DNA from: Merluccius polli
Taxonomy: Eukaryota; Chordata; Actinopteri; Gadiformes; Merlucciidae
NCBI GenBank assembly: GCA_030340625.1
Contig: JAOPHQ010002276.1
Coordinates: forward strand, 165,001 to 229,000
Direction: 5' to 3'
DNA length: 64,000 bases
In this document: in pieces, positions 32,947 to 43,649 of the stretch
Position numbering within the stretch: position 1 is the stretch's first letter
Layout: every line of letters starts with the position of its first letter
Translations under genes and position numbers: made by a program
Notes under the pieces: generated by a model
Database searches by the model: none
The model's input: the letters and a program-made list of their open reading frames with translations, nothing else
What the model was told of the DNA's origin: nothing

Positions 32947-35466
32947 ATGCGCGGAAACCACCAAAACAAGGAGAAAACTACACTAATGGAGGAGGAAAGA
33001 GAGATTCAACCGGCCCCGTCCTCGTTGAAGGCAAAGATTTGGACTCATTTTGGTTTTTACCGAATGCCTGGAAAGACCGAGCTTGACATGAGCTTCATAG
33101 TTTGCAGGATTTGCAAAAGTAAGATTAAACACTTCGGGAACACCACAAATGCGCGGGCTCACATCACCAGGCATCACCCAGAGTTAATGGACACTGCACA
33201 GAGTCAGCCACCAGCGGCAGACCAACGCACACTGCATTGCTTCACCAAACTCTCTGCCAACTCCGAGCGGGCAAAACAAATTTCCAGGTCTATCGCCTGC
33301 TTCATCGCCAAAGACTTACGACCTTACAGTGTGGTGGAGAACGAGGGGTTTATTTGCATGTTGCAGGCAGCGGAGCCCAGGTACGCTATACCATCACGCA
33401 AGTTTTTCACTGAGACAGCTGTGCCGCAGCTTTACCAAGAGACTAAAAGAAAGGTCGCCAGTGCCTTGACCAAAACCGCCAGAGTGGCACTAACATGTGA
33501 TGCATGGACATCGAGAGCAACTCAGTCTTTTGTGACTTTCACCGCTCACTATATAACTGATACGTGGCTGCTCGAGTCCCGAGTTTTGCAAACTCGCGTA
33601 ATGCACGAAAGCCACACTGCTGTAAATGTTAATGCCATGTTTCACTCCGTTGCTGAAGAATGGGGACTGACTGTCTCGGATCTCGTCATAGTGACTGATA
33701 ATGCAGCCAATATGCTCGCCGCTACACAGATTGATAACTTGGCACACATAACATGTTTTGCCCATACTCTCAACCTGGCTGCTCAAAGAGCACTGAAGCT
33801 AACTGCTGTGTCAAGACTGCTTGGGAGGATCAGACGAATAACTGGTTTCTTTCACCGCAGCAGCATCGCAAATCATGAACTGCAAGAGAAACAGAAACTT
33901 CTACAGTTGCCGGTGCATAAACTGAAAACAGATGTCCCTACACGATGGAACAGCGCACTGGACATGATCGAGCGATTCCTCGAACAGCAGCCTGCTATTT
34001 GTGCCGCGCTCCTATCCCCAAATGTGAGAAGATGTGGAAGCGACATCTGCACACTCAGCGAGACGGACGTCTCCACTGCCGAGGAAATAGCATCCGCGCT
34101 GAAACCAATGAAAGAAGCAACGCACATCATGTCGGAGGATTCTACACCTACGCTCTCTGTTATTGCTCCTCTGCATGCTCAGTTGCTGCATGACACAGGG
34201 CCAGCTGGCACTGTTGCTGACGCTCCAGTTATTCGTGAAATCAAACGTGCAATCCATGAAGATATGGCAAAAAGATACAGTAGTGCGCGGGATAAACGCA
34301 TGCTTTACGCTGCTTCGCTTTTGGACCCGAGATTCAAAGCCTTGCCTTTCCTCACCCAGGAGGACCAGCTGGAAGTCCATGCAAATATAGTTGGAGATGC
34401 TGCAGCATTTGAGGTAATAACTGTTCTTAAACAATATATATTTTTGTAAACTGCATAACACATATGTATTAAATGTAGGTCAAAGTTAAATGATGCCATC
34501 TCATACACCCATCTTGCATGGTTGTATTGTATTCTTATTTTATTTTACCATAAAATGAGGGACTGGTGGTGTGATATAATATGTTATAGTCAGGGCTCCG
34601 AACCGGTTCAAGGAACGAAAACGAAAACCGAAAACGAACGGTATTTTACGAGGAACGGAAACGGAAACGAAAACCAAATGGTCTTCAACTGTTCCGGAAC
34701 AGAAACGTTATTCTGAAATCCCCAAAACCGGTTAATAACCGGTTTTTTTCGTTCTCTATATACCGTAAAACTTCCAATAAAAGCAAGGTCCCTAATAGAC
34801 GCAGGGGTGTGGCGACACGTTTTGACAAATAAACGCATGTCTCCAATTGAGGCCGGATCTGGATTTTATCTAAATTATTTCTTGAACGACTTAAGCCGTT
34901 TAGATCACCTACACAAAGATACGGTAACCGTTTAAACGTCTGTCCATATGGACATAACGCACATCGTTAGATCAGTTAGACTCTCCACAGATAAATCATT
35001 CAGTTCATTTAACACAAACTATGAACACCAACGCATAATTCATCAGACTTACCAGTAAACAAGAGAGACGGGGAAAAGGTCTGACTTCCAACTTTTGAAG
35101 CGATCATAAAGTCCGTACGGTGTGTGTCCGTTCCTGCATTGTTTATATTCCTTAAGTCCGTAAGGGTCCACCGGTCAAAAGAATCAATGGGTTTCATTAA
35201 ATTAATCCGAGTTGTGAATAATATCATGTGAAGTCCGTTGCTCACTGTCTGTTTACTGTCTGTATGCTGGCTGTCGTAAATCTTCCGCTGCCGTAAAACG
35301 ACGTTCACGTTCGAGCGTCACCGCGGACCTACGGCCGGCGGGGGTGCCCGCAATCATAGACATATATACATGTATACTATGTATATATGTCTATGCCCGC
35401 AATAGTAACACAAACACACCGCGGGCCGACGGGGGGGGGGGGGCGCGCAATAGTAACACACCGCGG

Positions 35467-35498
<32 letters not shown>

Positions 35499-36271
35499 CG
35501 CCGCACCGCGCCGCGCGCAATAGTAACGGCCGACGGGGGGTGCGCAATGGTAACACACCGCGGACCTACGGCCGGCGGGGGGGGGGGCCGCAATAGTAAC
35601 ACACCGCGGAGGCCCAATAACACTGCCGGAACGTTAAGAACGAACGTTATTTTACGTTCCGAACCGGTTCAGGAACGATATGTTGGTGGCGGAACGCAAG
35701 AACGAAAACGTTAAATATACCGGTTCCGTTCGGAACGGAACGATTGAAAAATAATTTCGTTTTCAAGCCCTGGTTATAGTTAATAATATATTGTACATAA
35801 TGACTAATATGATTGTTGATTTTTCCTCTGTAGCGGCGTGTGAACTTGGAGGAGGCTGAGGTCATGCCTGGGACACCACAGCCAGACCCAGAAGAAGGCC
35901 CTGCTCCAAAAAGAAGGCCTTCTGCACTAGTTACTCTATTGGGCAAGACATTTGTTGCGGCCAGTGCTGTCCGTAAATCTGCCAGCACCAGAGCTGAAGA
36001 GGAGCTGAAGAAATACCTGGAAGCCCCTCCACTGTCTCTGTCAGAGGACCCCCTCAGCTGGTGGAGCACCCATGAGACAGGTTTCCCTCTCTTGGCTAGA
36101 CAAGCTAAACGCTACTTGTGTGTGCCTGGCACTAGCGTTGCAGCTGAACGAGTATTCTCCACTGCTGGGGATATAGTGACAGCTCAGCGAAGTAGTCTTA
36201 CACCAGCACATGTGGACCAGCTTCTTTTCCTACAAAAGAACCTGGATGTTGCACCTGCAAATGGACAGTAA
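32947..36271 (+). CDS. hAT-family transposase with BED zinc finger (two exons)
   Basis: This DDE-type cut-and-paste transposase moves the surrounding element. Exon 1 is 32947-34413 and exon 2 is 35834-36271. Donor GAG|GTAATA and acceptor CTCTGTAG join in phase 0, giving about 634 aa with no stop or frameshift. The N-terminal BED finger has a CRIC...HITRHH pattern (residues ~55-80). The core has TCDAWTS (first Asp), VTDNAANM (second Asp), CFAHTLNL (the CxxH pair) and TRWNSALDMIERFLE (Glu region). The C-terminal dimerisation motif is TSVAAERVFSTAGDIV, then RSSLTPAHVDQLLFLQKNL. A poly(A) signal AATAAA is at 36736. The start at 32947 is the first suitable ATG; an in-frame ATG at 32986 is an alternative. 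It resembles ZBED-type hAT proteins, but the transposon ends show it is a mobile copy, not a domesticated gene. Confidence 0.92.
34591..35772. mobile_element. Non-autonomous hAT element nested in the transposase intron
   Basis: The element starts CAGGGCTCCGAACCGG and ends CAAGCCCTG, with a perfect 8-bp duplication GTTATAGT at 34583-34590 and 35773-35780. Without it the host intron would be about 230 bp. The inside contains long poly-G runs (29 G at 35465-35493) and a ~170-bp block (about 35167-35340) also present at 38630-38800 and 40795-40970. It has no transposase ORF. Confidence 0.9.
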
Positions 36272-37022
36272 TCTTGGACACAGTTCATGTCAAGTTCTGT
36301 CTTATGTCCTGTCTTTCATGATTTGTTGACAATCATACAATTAGTTGCACTGTTGTGGACAGTTCTATTGTTGCAAGAGGCACTTTAATGAAAAATGCAG
36401 AGGCAGCTAACTTATGGCTACTATTTTTCACAAAAAAAGCACTTTTATTTTCATAACTTGTTTTTCTTAAAGCTACTGAGAAATATTTATGTTTTTCATT
36501 TGTACAACAGTTGTGTTCCATGTAAAAAGAAATTATTATATATATTATACAGAGGCACTTTATTTTTGTCCCAACTTATTTTATAACTAGCTACTTAGAG
36601 TAGCAGTTGTGCAGGTCCACACACTGTTTTTGGAAAAGGCACTTTCCTTCGAATTTAAAAAGGCAGCATCTTTAACTGCACTGTTTCTTTTTTTTTATAA
36701 AGAGGCATTTCTTATTTTTGTTACTTAACAGTTGTAATAAATCCATCTGAGCAGAGATACATGTTTAAAACGTAATAAATGTGAAACAGACAGTTTAATG
36801 TCTCCATTTGTCATTCTCTCGCAAAGCAGACTGGAGTAGATCATGAGGATCCTTTGCACACCTATAGATTGAAGCAGAAATCATTATGAATCAAATAGCT
36901 TTGAATCGAAAATCGATTTGAATCGAAAATCGATTTTAAATCGAATCGTAGCCCCAAAAATCGGAATCGAATCGAATCGTGAGATGGTAGAAGATTCCCA
37001 CCCCTACTCTGTACTGTCTGTG

Positions 37023-37025
<3 letters not shown>

Positions 37026-37075
<50 letters not shown>

Positions 37076-37090
37076 ACACACACACACACA
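37026..37090 (+). repeat. (CA)n microsatellite
   Basis: About 32 units with one TACA interruption, directly right of the hAT transposon. Confidence 0.95.
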
Positions 37091-37091
37091 G

Positions 37092-37600
37092 CCATATTTT
37101 ATTTGTCTATGACAAATTTATATCATGTTTATGATGCATAATGACATATCCCTTATGAATCTCACAGCGGTAGAAGGGTGGGAAGAACAGCGGCGCTCTG
37201 AATATGAATTGCCAATTACAGGCAGGATATAGACGGAAACTGTTATTTAAAACTTGCGTCAGCAATTGTAATGCTGTGGCACTATGTAATTCTCAGAATA
37301 TCAAGTCATGTTCAGAGATTAATGGATACTAATCTGGGATCCAGCGGTCCTACTATGTAATAGCAGAGCTTCTTGGACAGCTCAGAGCCTGCTTGATATG
37401 AGTGTGGCTGATAAGTATGGATAATGACCATCAATGGATCATCGTATCTGGTGAGGCCTTGGACTTGTAAACATGTCTCCTGTAGCAAGAAGTGATGCAC
37501 ACACACAGTGGTGTAAAGTAAAAAGGATAACTACGTTGTTACAGTACTTAAGTCATTTTTTGGAGTATCTGCTGCTTGAGTTTTTTTTTTTTTTTTGGGG
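37092..37600. other. Intergenic, nothing recognised
   Basis: No coding sequence or repeat was recognised before the poly-T run at 37579-37595 that precedes the Helitron-like element. Confidence 0.4.
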
Positions 37601-38882
37601 CTTTTATTAGTGTGAATGCTGGAGCATTCACACTCTAGATATCGAAATCTTTATTAGTGTGAATGCTGGAGCATTCACACTCTAGATATCGAAATCTTGA
37701 TTATTAGTGTGAATGCTGGAGCATTCACACTCTAGATATCTGAATCTTTATTATTTTTATTTTTATTCTTCTTCCGACCGTTTTTTGGCACTCTTCTCCT
37801 TCTTCATATTTTCAGCTACAGAAACCATTCAAATATCAAAATGTTCATATTTATTACGACATGATGGCTCTCTATTCACATTTTTCATATTAATTCAACT
37901 TTTCAAATTATTCTACTTTTTCCACCTTTATTTTTCCAATACAAATCAATAGCCTCTTATTCTTCACATTCTTTACGTCGTAACTAATTCAAATGTCAAC
38001 CTTTTCCCATCGTTCAAACAATTAAACAAATCTAGAGATTTGTATCTATCTAGCCGTGTTCACGGAATTTCGATAGCTGTTATACTTTTTTCTGTATCGC
38101 AGTTTTAGTTTCAAATCGTCATATTCTACCGTTCGTCCCATTGTAACCGGCGGACCTTCCACTGTTTACTTCCGCTGCTTTACGTCGTAACTATTTCAAA
38201 TTTCAACCGTTTCCCATCGTTCAAACAATTAAACAAATCTAGAGATTTGTATCTATCTAGCCGTGTTCGCGAAATTTCGATAGCTGTTATACTTTTTTCT
38301 GTATCGCAGTTTTAGTTTCAAATCGTCATATTCTACCATTCGTCCCATTGTAACCGGCGGACCTTCCACTGTTTAAAACGTCGTAACTAATTCATTCACA
38401 TTTCAACCGCTAACCTTCATTCAAAAAATGTCACTAATCTACAGATTTGTATATTCAATAATAACGATATCCAAACAAAATTTCGATAGCATTTATATTT
38501 ATTCAGAATCACAGTTTACACATCGATTACACATTGATCTCTGGCCTAACTAAATCAATTCTCAATCGTTTACCTTCGTTCAAAAAATGTACAGACTTGT
38601 ATATCCCATAATATCCAATCAAAAGGGGTCCACCGATCAAAAGAATCAATGGGTTTCATTAAATTAATCCGAGTTGTGAATAATATCATGTGAAGTCCGT
38701 TGCTCACTGTCTGTATGCTGGCTGTCGTAAATCTTCCGCTGCCGTAAAACGACGTTCACGTTCGAGCGTCATGGCGTCACCGTGGACCTGCGGGGGGGGG
38801 TGCCCGCAATAGTAACACAAACACACCGCGGACCTGCGGGGGGGGTGCCCGCAATAGTAACACAAACACACCGCGGACCTGC

Positions 38883-38899
38883 GGGGGGGGGGGGGGGGG
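38883..38899 (+). repeat. Poly-G run in Helitron-like copy A
   Basis: About 17 G lie in a block of GGACCTGCGGGGGG-type repeats. The same block recurs with longer or shorter G runs in copy B and in the nested hAT element. Confidence 0.8.
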
Positions 38900-39169
38900 G
38901 CGCGGCTGCGCGGCTGCGCGCAGTAACATACCGTGGGCCGGGGGGGGGGAATTTCGATAGCATTTTATTAAGAGTTTCACAGTTTAACTGATTCCTTTTC
39001 AGTTGACTTCACGTTGACGCTCGAGCGAGGGGACGTTCAGCAGTGTTGCCAGATTGGGCTGCTTTTTGAGGACGTTCAGCAGTGTTGTTACTACTTCAGT
39101 TACTTCTACTTCAGCTATTAGTAGGCCTATTAGGCCTACTAATTCAGCTACTACTACAATTTCAAATAC

Positions 39170-39815
39170 TTCTACTACTTTCATATTCTTCTACTATTTC
39201 AGCTTCTACTAGGCCTACTACTTTCAGATTCTTCTACTATTTCAGCTTATACTACTACTTTCAGCTTCTTCTACTATTTCAGCTTATACTACTACTTTCA
39301 GCTTCTTCTACTATTTCAGCTTCTACTACTACTTTCAGCTTCTTCTACTATTTCAGCTTCTACTACTACTTTCAGCTTCTTCTACTATTTCAGCTTCTAC
39401 TACTACTTTCAGCTTCTACTACTACTTTCAGATTCTTCTACTATTTCAGCTTCTACTACTACTTTCAGCTTCTTCTACTATTTCAGCTTCTACTACTACT
39501 TTCAGATTCTTCTACTATTTCAGCTTCTACTACTACTTTCAGATTCTTCTACTATTTCAGCTTCTACTACTACTTTCAGATTCTTCTACTATTTCAGCTT
39601 CTACTACTACTTTCAGATTCTTCTACTATTTCAGCTTCTACTACTACTTTCAGATTCTTCTACTATTTCAGCTTCTACTACTACTTTCAGATTCTTCTAC
39701 TATTTCAGCTTCTACTACTACTTTCAGCTTCTTCTACTATTTCAGCTTCTACTACTACTTTCAGATTCTTCTACTATTTCAGCTTCTACTACTACTTTCA
39801 GATTCTTCAGATCAA
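39170..39815 (+). repeat. 37-bp minisatellite with a spurious 359-aa ORF
   Basis: About 17 copies of a 37-bp unit built from TTCTACTATTTCAG and CTTCTACTACTACTTTCAG. Because 37 is not a multiple of three, the 359-codon open frame (39082-40161) passes through all three phases and repeats every 37 residues. Low-complexity Phe/Tyr/Leu/Ser content and its place inside a mobile element argue against a real protein. Confidence 0.9.
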
Positions 39816-39899
39816 TTCATTTTATATTTCTGCTTTGAGCTTATCATTCAGCTTCCAGCATTCACACGCGTTTTCTGCAGGAAATGCATTTTCTAGTTT

Positions 39900-42621
39900 T
39901 TATTTTTATTTTTATTCTTCTTCCGACCGTTTTTTGGCACTCTTCTCCTTCTTCATACTTTCAGCTACAGAAACCATTCAAATATCAAAATGTTCATATT
40001 TATTACGACATTATGGCTATCTATTCACATTTTTCATATTCATTCAACTTTTCAAATTATTCTACTTTTTCCACCTTTATTTTTCCAATACAAATCAATG
40101 GGCGGACGGCTTCGCCGTCCACCCAGCCTATTATTCTTCACATTCTTTACGTCGTAACTAATTCAAATTTCAACCTTTTCCCATCGTTCAAACAATTAAA
40201 CAAATCTAGAGATTTGTATCTATCTAGCCGTGTTCACGAAATTTCGATAGCTGTTATACTTTTTTCTGTATCGCAGTTTTAGTTTCAAATCGTCATATTC
40301 TACCATTCGTCCCATTGTAACCGGCGGACCTTCCACTATTTACTTCCACTGCTTTACGTCGTAACTAATTCAAATTTCAACCGTTTCCCATCGTTCAAAC
40401 AATTAAACGAATCTAGAGATTTGTATCTATCTAGCCGTGTTCACGAAATTTCGATAGCTGTTATACTTTTTTCTGTATCGCAGTTTTAGTTTCAAATCGT
40501 CATATTCTACCATTCGTCCCATTGTAACCGGCGGACCTTCCACTGTTTAAGACGTCGTAACTAATTCATTCACTTTTCAACTGTTAACCTTCATTCAAAA
40601 AATGTCACTAATCTACAGATTTGTATATTCAATAATAACGATATCCAAACGAAAATTTCGATAGCATTTATATTTATTCAGAATCACAGTTTACACATCG
40701 ATTACACATTGATCTCTGACACATCGTAGGCCTAACTAAATCAATTCTCAATCGTTTACCTTCGTTCAAAAAATCCCATAATATCCAATCAAAAGGGGTC
40801 CACCGATCAAAAGAATCAATGGGTTTCATTAAATTAATCCGAGTTGCGAATAATATCATGTGAAGTCCGTTGCTCACTGTCTGTATGCTGGCTGTCGTAA
40901 ATCTTCCGCTGCCGTAAAACGACGTTCACGTTCGAGCGTCATGGCGTCACTGCGGACCTACGGCCGACGGGGGGGGGGGGGGGGGTGCGCGCAATAGTAA
41001 CACAAACACACCGCGGACCTACGGCCGGTGTCGTGCCAAAAAGTGATTGTCTGCCAGAATCTGATTTGTGGCCGCGGGAGCGCACACAGCAGCCCGTTGA
41101 GCGGTAGCGCAAAAACGTCTCCTTTTCTCTGAATTAAACGGCCATAATATGCAGATACACACAACTGTATTATAATGTAATTATAGCAAAGGCACGTGTC
41201 TTCGAAAGTTTAACGTTTGTTCTTCAATCAATTTTTGGCAGGTGAAAATGCCTATTTTGTGTTAATGGTCCTTTAAAAGAAGTCCAAGGTGTCCTGTGAG
41301 CTCCAGTGTTTATATTATGAAGCTTATGAATGAGATCAAGTCATATTTAGGTAGAAATCACCTTTGAGTAACTGTATTTGGCCTTCAATCAATTTCTGGC
41401 AGACAATCACTTTTTGGCACGACACCGGCGGGGGACGGGGTGCCCGCAATAGTAAATAGTAGTATACATTTATTTTTCCAATATAAATCAAAACCCAGCC
41501 TCTTATTCTTCCAATGCTTTACGTCGTAACTAATTCAAATTTCAACCGTTTCCCATCGTTCAAACAATTAAACGAATCTAGAGATTTGTATCTATCTAGC
41601 CGTGTTCACGAAATTTCGATAGCTGTTATACTTTTTTCTGTATCGCCGTTTTAGTTTCAAATCGTCATATTCTACCATTCGTCCCATTGTAACCGGCGGA
41701 CCTTCCACTGTTTACTTCCGCTGCTTTACGTCGTAACTAATTCAAATTTCAACCGTTTCCCATCGTTCAAACAATTAAACGAATCTAGAGATTTGTATCT
41801 ATCTAGCCGTGTTCACGAAATTTCGATAGCTGTTATACTTTTTTCTGTATCGCCGTTTTAGTTTCAAATCGTCATATTCTACCATTCGTCCCATTGTAAC
41901 CGGCGGACCTTCCACTGTTTACTTCCGCTGCTTTACGTCGTAACTAATTCAAATTTCAACCGTTTCCCATCGTTCAAACAATTAAACGAATCTAGAGATT
42001 TGTATCTATCTAGCCGTGTTCACGAAATTTCGATAGCTGTTATACTTTTTTTCTGTATCGCAGTTTTAGTTTCAAATCGTCATATTCTACCATTCGTCCC
42101 ATTGTAACCGGCGGACCTTCCACTGTTTAAGACGTCGTAACTAATTCATTCACCTTTCAACCGTTAACCTTAATTCAAAAAATGTCACAAATCTACAGAC
42201 TTGTATATCCCATAATATCCAAACAAAATTTCGATAGCATTTATATTTATTAAGAGTTTCACAGTTTAACTGATTCCTTTTCAGTTGACTTCACGACGCT
42301 CGAGCGAGGGGACGTTCAGCAGTGTTGCCAGATTGGGCTGCTTTTTGAGGATCAGACAGTGTTGCCAGATAGGGCTACTTTTTGAGGACGTTCAGCAGTG
42401 TTATTACTACTTCAGTTACTTCTACTTCAGCTATTAGTATTACTAATTCAGCTACTACTACTACTTGCAGATTCTTCTACTACTTTCAGATTCTTCTACT
42501 ATTTCAGCTTCTACTACTACTTTCAGATTCTTCAGATCAATTCATTTTATATTTCTGCTTTGCGCTTATCATTCAGCTTCCAGCATTCACACGCGTTTTC
42601 TGCAGGAAATGCATTTTCTAG
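39900..42621 (+). mobile_element. Helitron-like element, copy B, in tandem with copy A
   Basis: Copy B begins directly after the CTAG end of copy A, at sequence matching the inside of copy A (TTTTTATTCTTCTTCCGACC). It ends with the same hairpin and ATTTTCTAG at 42613-42621. It has five ~200-bp AAATTTCGATAGC units instead of two, a much shorter minisatellite, and an inserted MITE at 41029-41424. It lacks the palindromic 5' end. Confidence 0.6.
41029..41424. mobile_element. MITE with ~30-bp perfect TIRs inside Helitron-like copy B
   Basis: The ends TGTCGTGCCAAAAAGTGATT are perfect inverted repeats over about 30 bp. Comparing with the unoccupied block ACGGCCGGCGGGG (near 35330) shows a duplicated CCGG at 41025-41028 and 41425-41428, a target of up to 4 bp. 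It is non-coding, 396 bp. Confidence 0.8.
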
Positions 42622-42644
42622 TTGCTGTTATTATAGGACAGCTG

Positions 42645-42756
42645 GAGATAGACAGGAAAGGGGGGGCAGGTCGGATTCGAACCTGGGTCGCTGCAGCAAG
42701 GACTCAGCCTCGGTACATGGGTCGCCAGCTCTACCCACTGAGCTATCCGGGCGCCC
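42645..42756 (-). mobile_element. tRNA-derived SINE
   Basis: Read on the minus strand it starts GGGCGCCCGGATAGCTCAG. It has an A box TAGCTCAGTGG (42745-42735) and a B box GGTTCGAATCC (42683-42673). The spacing between boxes is longer than in a tRNA, and the 3' part continues into a CTGTCTATCTCCAGCTG tail. It is therefore a tRNA-derived SINE rather than a tRNA gene. Its 3' tail ends next to the Helitron-like terminus at 42621. Confidence 0.7.
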
Positions 42757-43009
42757 TGTTGCTTCAGTTTTTATCGAGTTTGTCAAAATTAGTTTGAACT
42801 TTTACTCCAATACATTTGCAGTGGACTCATCGTTACAAAATAACATCTGAAAATAATTGTCTTATCCTGCTGATAGATTATTCTTACAGACTTTTGGACT
42901 TTTTAGCATGTTGTGTATGCGTGCGAATAACTGCCGATCTCACAACTGACAAGTTGTGTCACAAGCCCAAATAATATTTGCTGGAAAATCACAACCGGAA
43001 GTAGTGGAG

Positions 43010-43255
43010 TGTAGCATCCTCCTCATCCACTAGCGGTAGTGTAGCATCCTTCTCATCCACTGGCAGTACTGTAGTATCCTCCTCAACCAGTAGCGGTAGT
43101 GTAGCATCCTCCTCAGCCACTAGCGGTAGTGTAGCATCCTCCTCATCCACTAGTGGTAATGTAGCATCCTTCTCCACTAGCGGTAATGTAGCATCCTCCT
43201 CAGCCACTAGCGGTAGTGTAGCATCCTCTTTAGCCACTAGTGGTAGTGCCGCTAG
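43010..43255 (+). repeat. 30-bp minisatellite
   Basis: About eight copies of a 30-bp unit (GTAGCATCCTCCTCATCCAC core), one shortened to 27 bp. Because 30 is a multiple of three, the minus strand reads as ten-residue repeats LPLVAEEDAT. There is no support for a real protein. Confidence 0.9.
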
Positions 43256-43443
43256 CTGATGACTACCGAAGAGAAACACCTGTGACCATAGTTACCACAA
43301 ATGTTTACCTATGTACTTTTTGCTTTTACTTGATACTTAAGTACATTTTATTTTATCTACTTTACGACTTGGGTCATAAAGTCACTTTCAAATAAGATAT
43401 CTGTACTTTTACTCAAGTATGACTTTCTAGTACTTTATACACA

Positions 43444-43446
<3 letters not shown>

Positions 43447-43488
<42 letters not shown>

Positions 43489-43525
43489 GCGCGCTAACAC
43501 ACACACACACACACACACATACACA
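43447..43525 (+). repeat. (AC)n microsatellite, two blocks
   Basis: Two (AC)n runs are separated by GTGCGCGCGCGCT. Confidence 0.93.
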
Positions 43526-43649
43526 CACTTCCTTGAGATCAGTACCAGTGGTTGCCGTACCTCCTCCATAGGGGGTGCTGTAGCTATCTGACCTTGTTCA
43601 TTAATTGAAGGATGAAAGGAGAACCATTCCACCAGCAGAATAAATAAAA

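Larger units (their letters stand above)
32743..37006 (+). mobile_element. Complete hAT transposon
   Basis: The element starts TAGGGGTGTGC and ends with the inverted TAGGGGTGGG, flanked by a perfect 8-bp duplication CTCTGTAC at 32735-32742 and 37007-37014. Both subterminal regions are packed with ATCGATTT/AATCGAAAATCG motifs, the usual kind of transposase-binding sites. It encodes one spliced transposase. A second hAT-type element is nested in the intron. Ends, duplication and coding sequence all look undamaged. Confidence 0.93.
37606..39899 (+). mobile_element. Helitron-like non-autonomous element, copy A
   Basis: The left end has three copies of the palindrome GTGTGAATGCTGGAGC/GCATTCACAC, each followed by TCTAGATATC. 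Two ~200-bp repeats (each with AAATTTCGATAGCTGTTATA), a G-rich block, and a 37-bp minisatellite follow. The right end has CCAGCATTCACAC, then a wobble-paired hairpin GCGTTTTC-TGCA-GGAAATGC, then ATTTTCTAG before a T. A hairpin a few bases before CTRR, followed by T, is the Helitron 3' signature. Inverted GTGTGAATGCTGGA at both ends resembles Helitron2/Helentron elements. No Rep/helicase is present. Assignment is by structure only. Confidence 0.6.

Noticed and set aside
32947..36271. Domesticated ZBED-type host gene
   Set aside because: Intact terminal inverted repeats and an 8-bp target duplication surround it, so it is a mobile transposase copy.
39082..40161. 359-aa open reading frame
   Set aside because: It is an effect of the 37-bp minisatellite (low-complexity, 37-residue period) inside a Helitron-like element.
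42645..42756. Functional tRNA gene
   Set aside because: A and B boxes are present, but the box spacing is too long and a SINE-type tail follows.
42989..43279. 96-aa acidic repeat protein on the minus strand
   Set aside because: It is a 30-bp minisatellite read in frame, with no conserved start, splice context or known domain.
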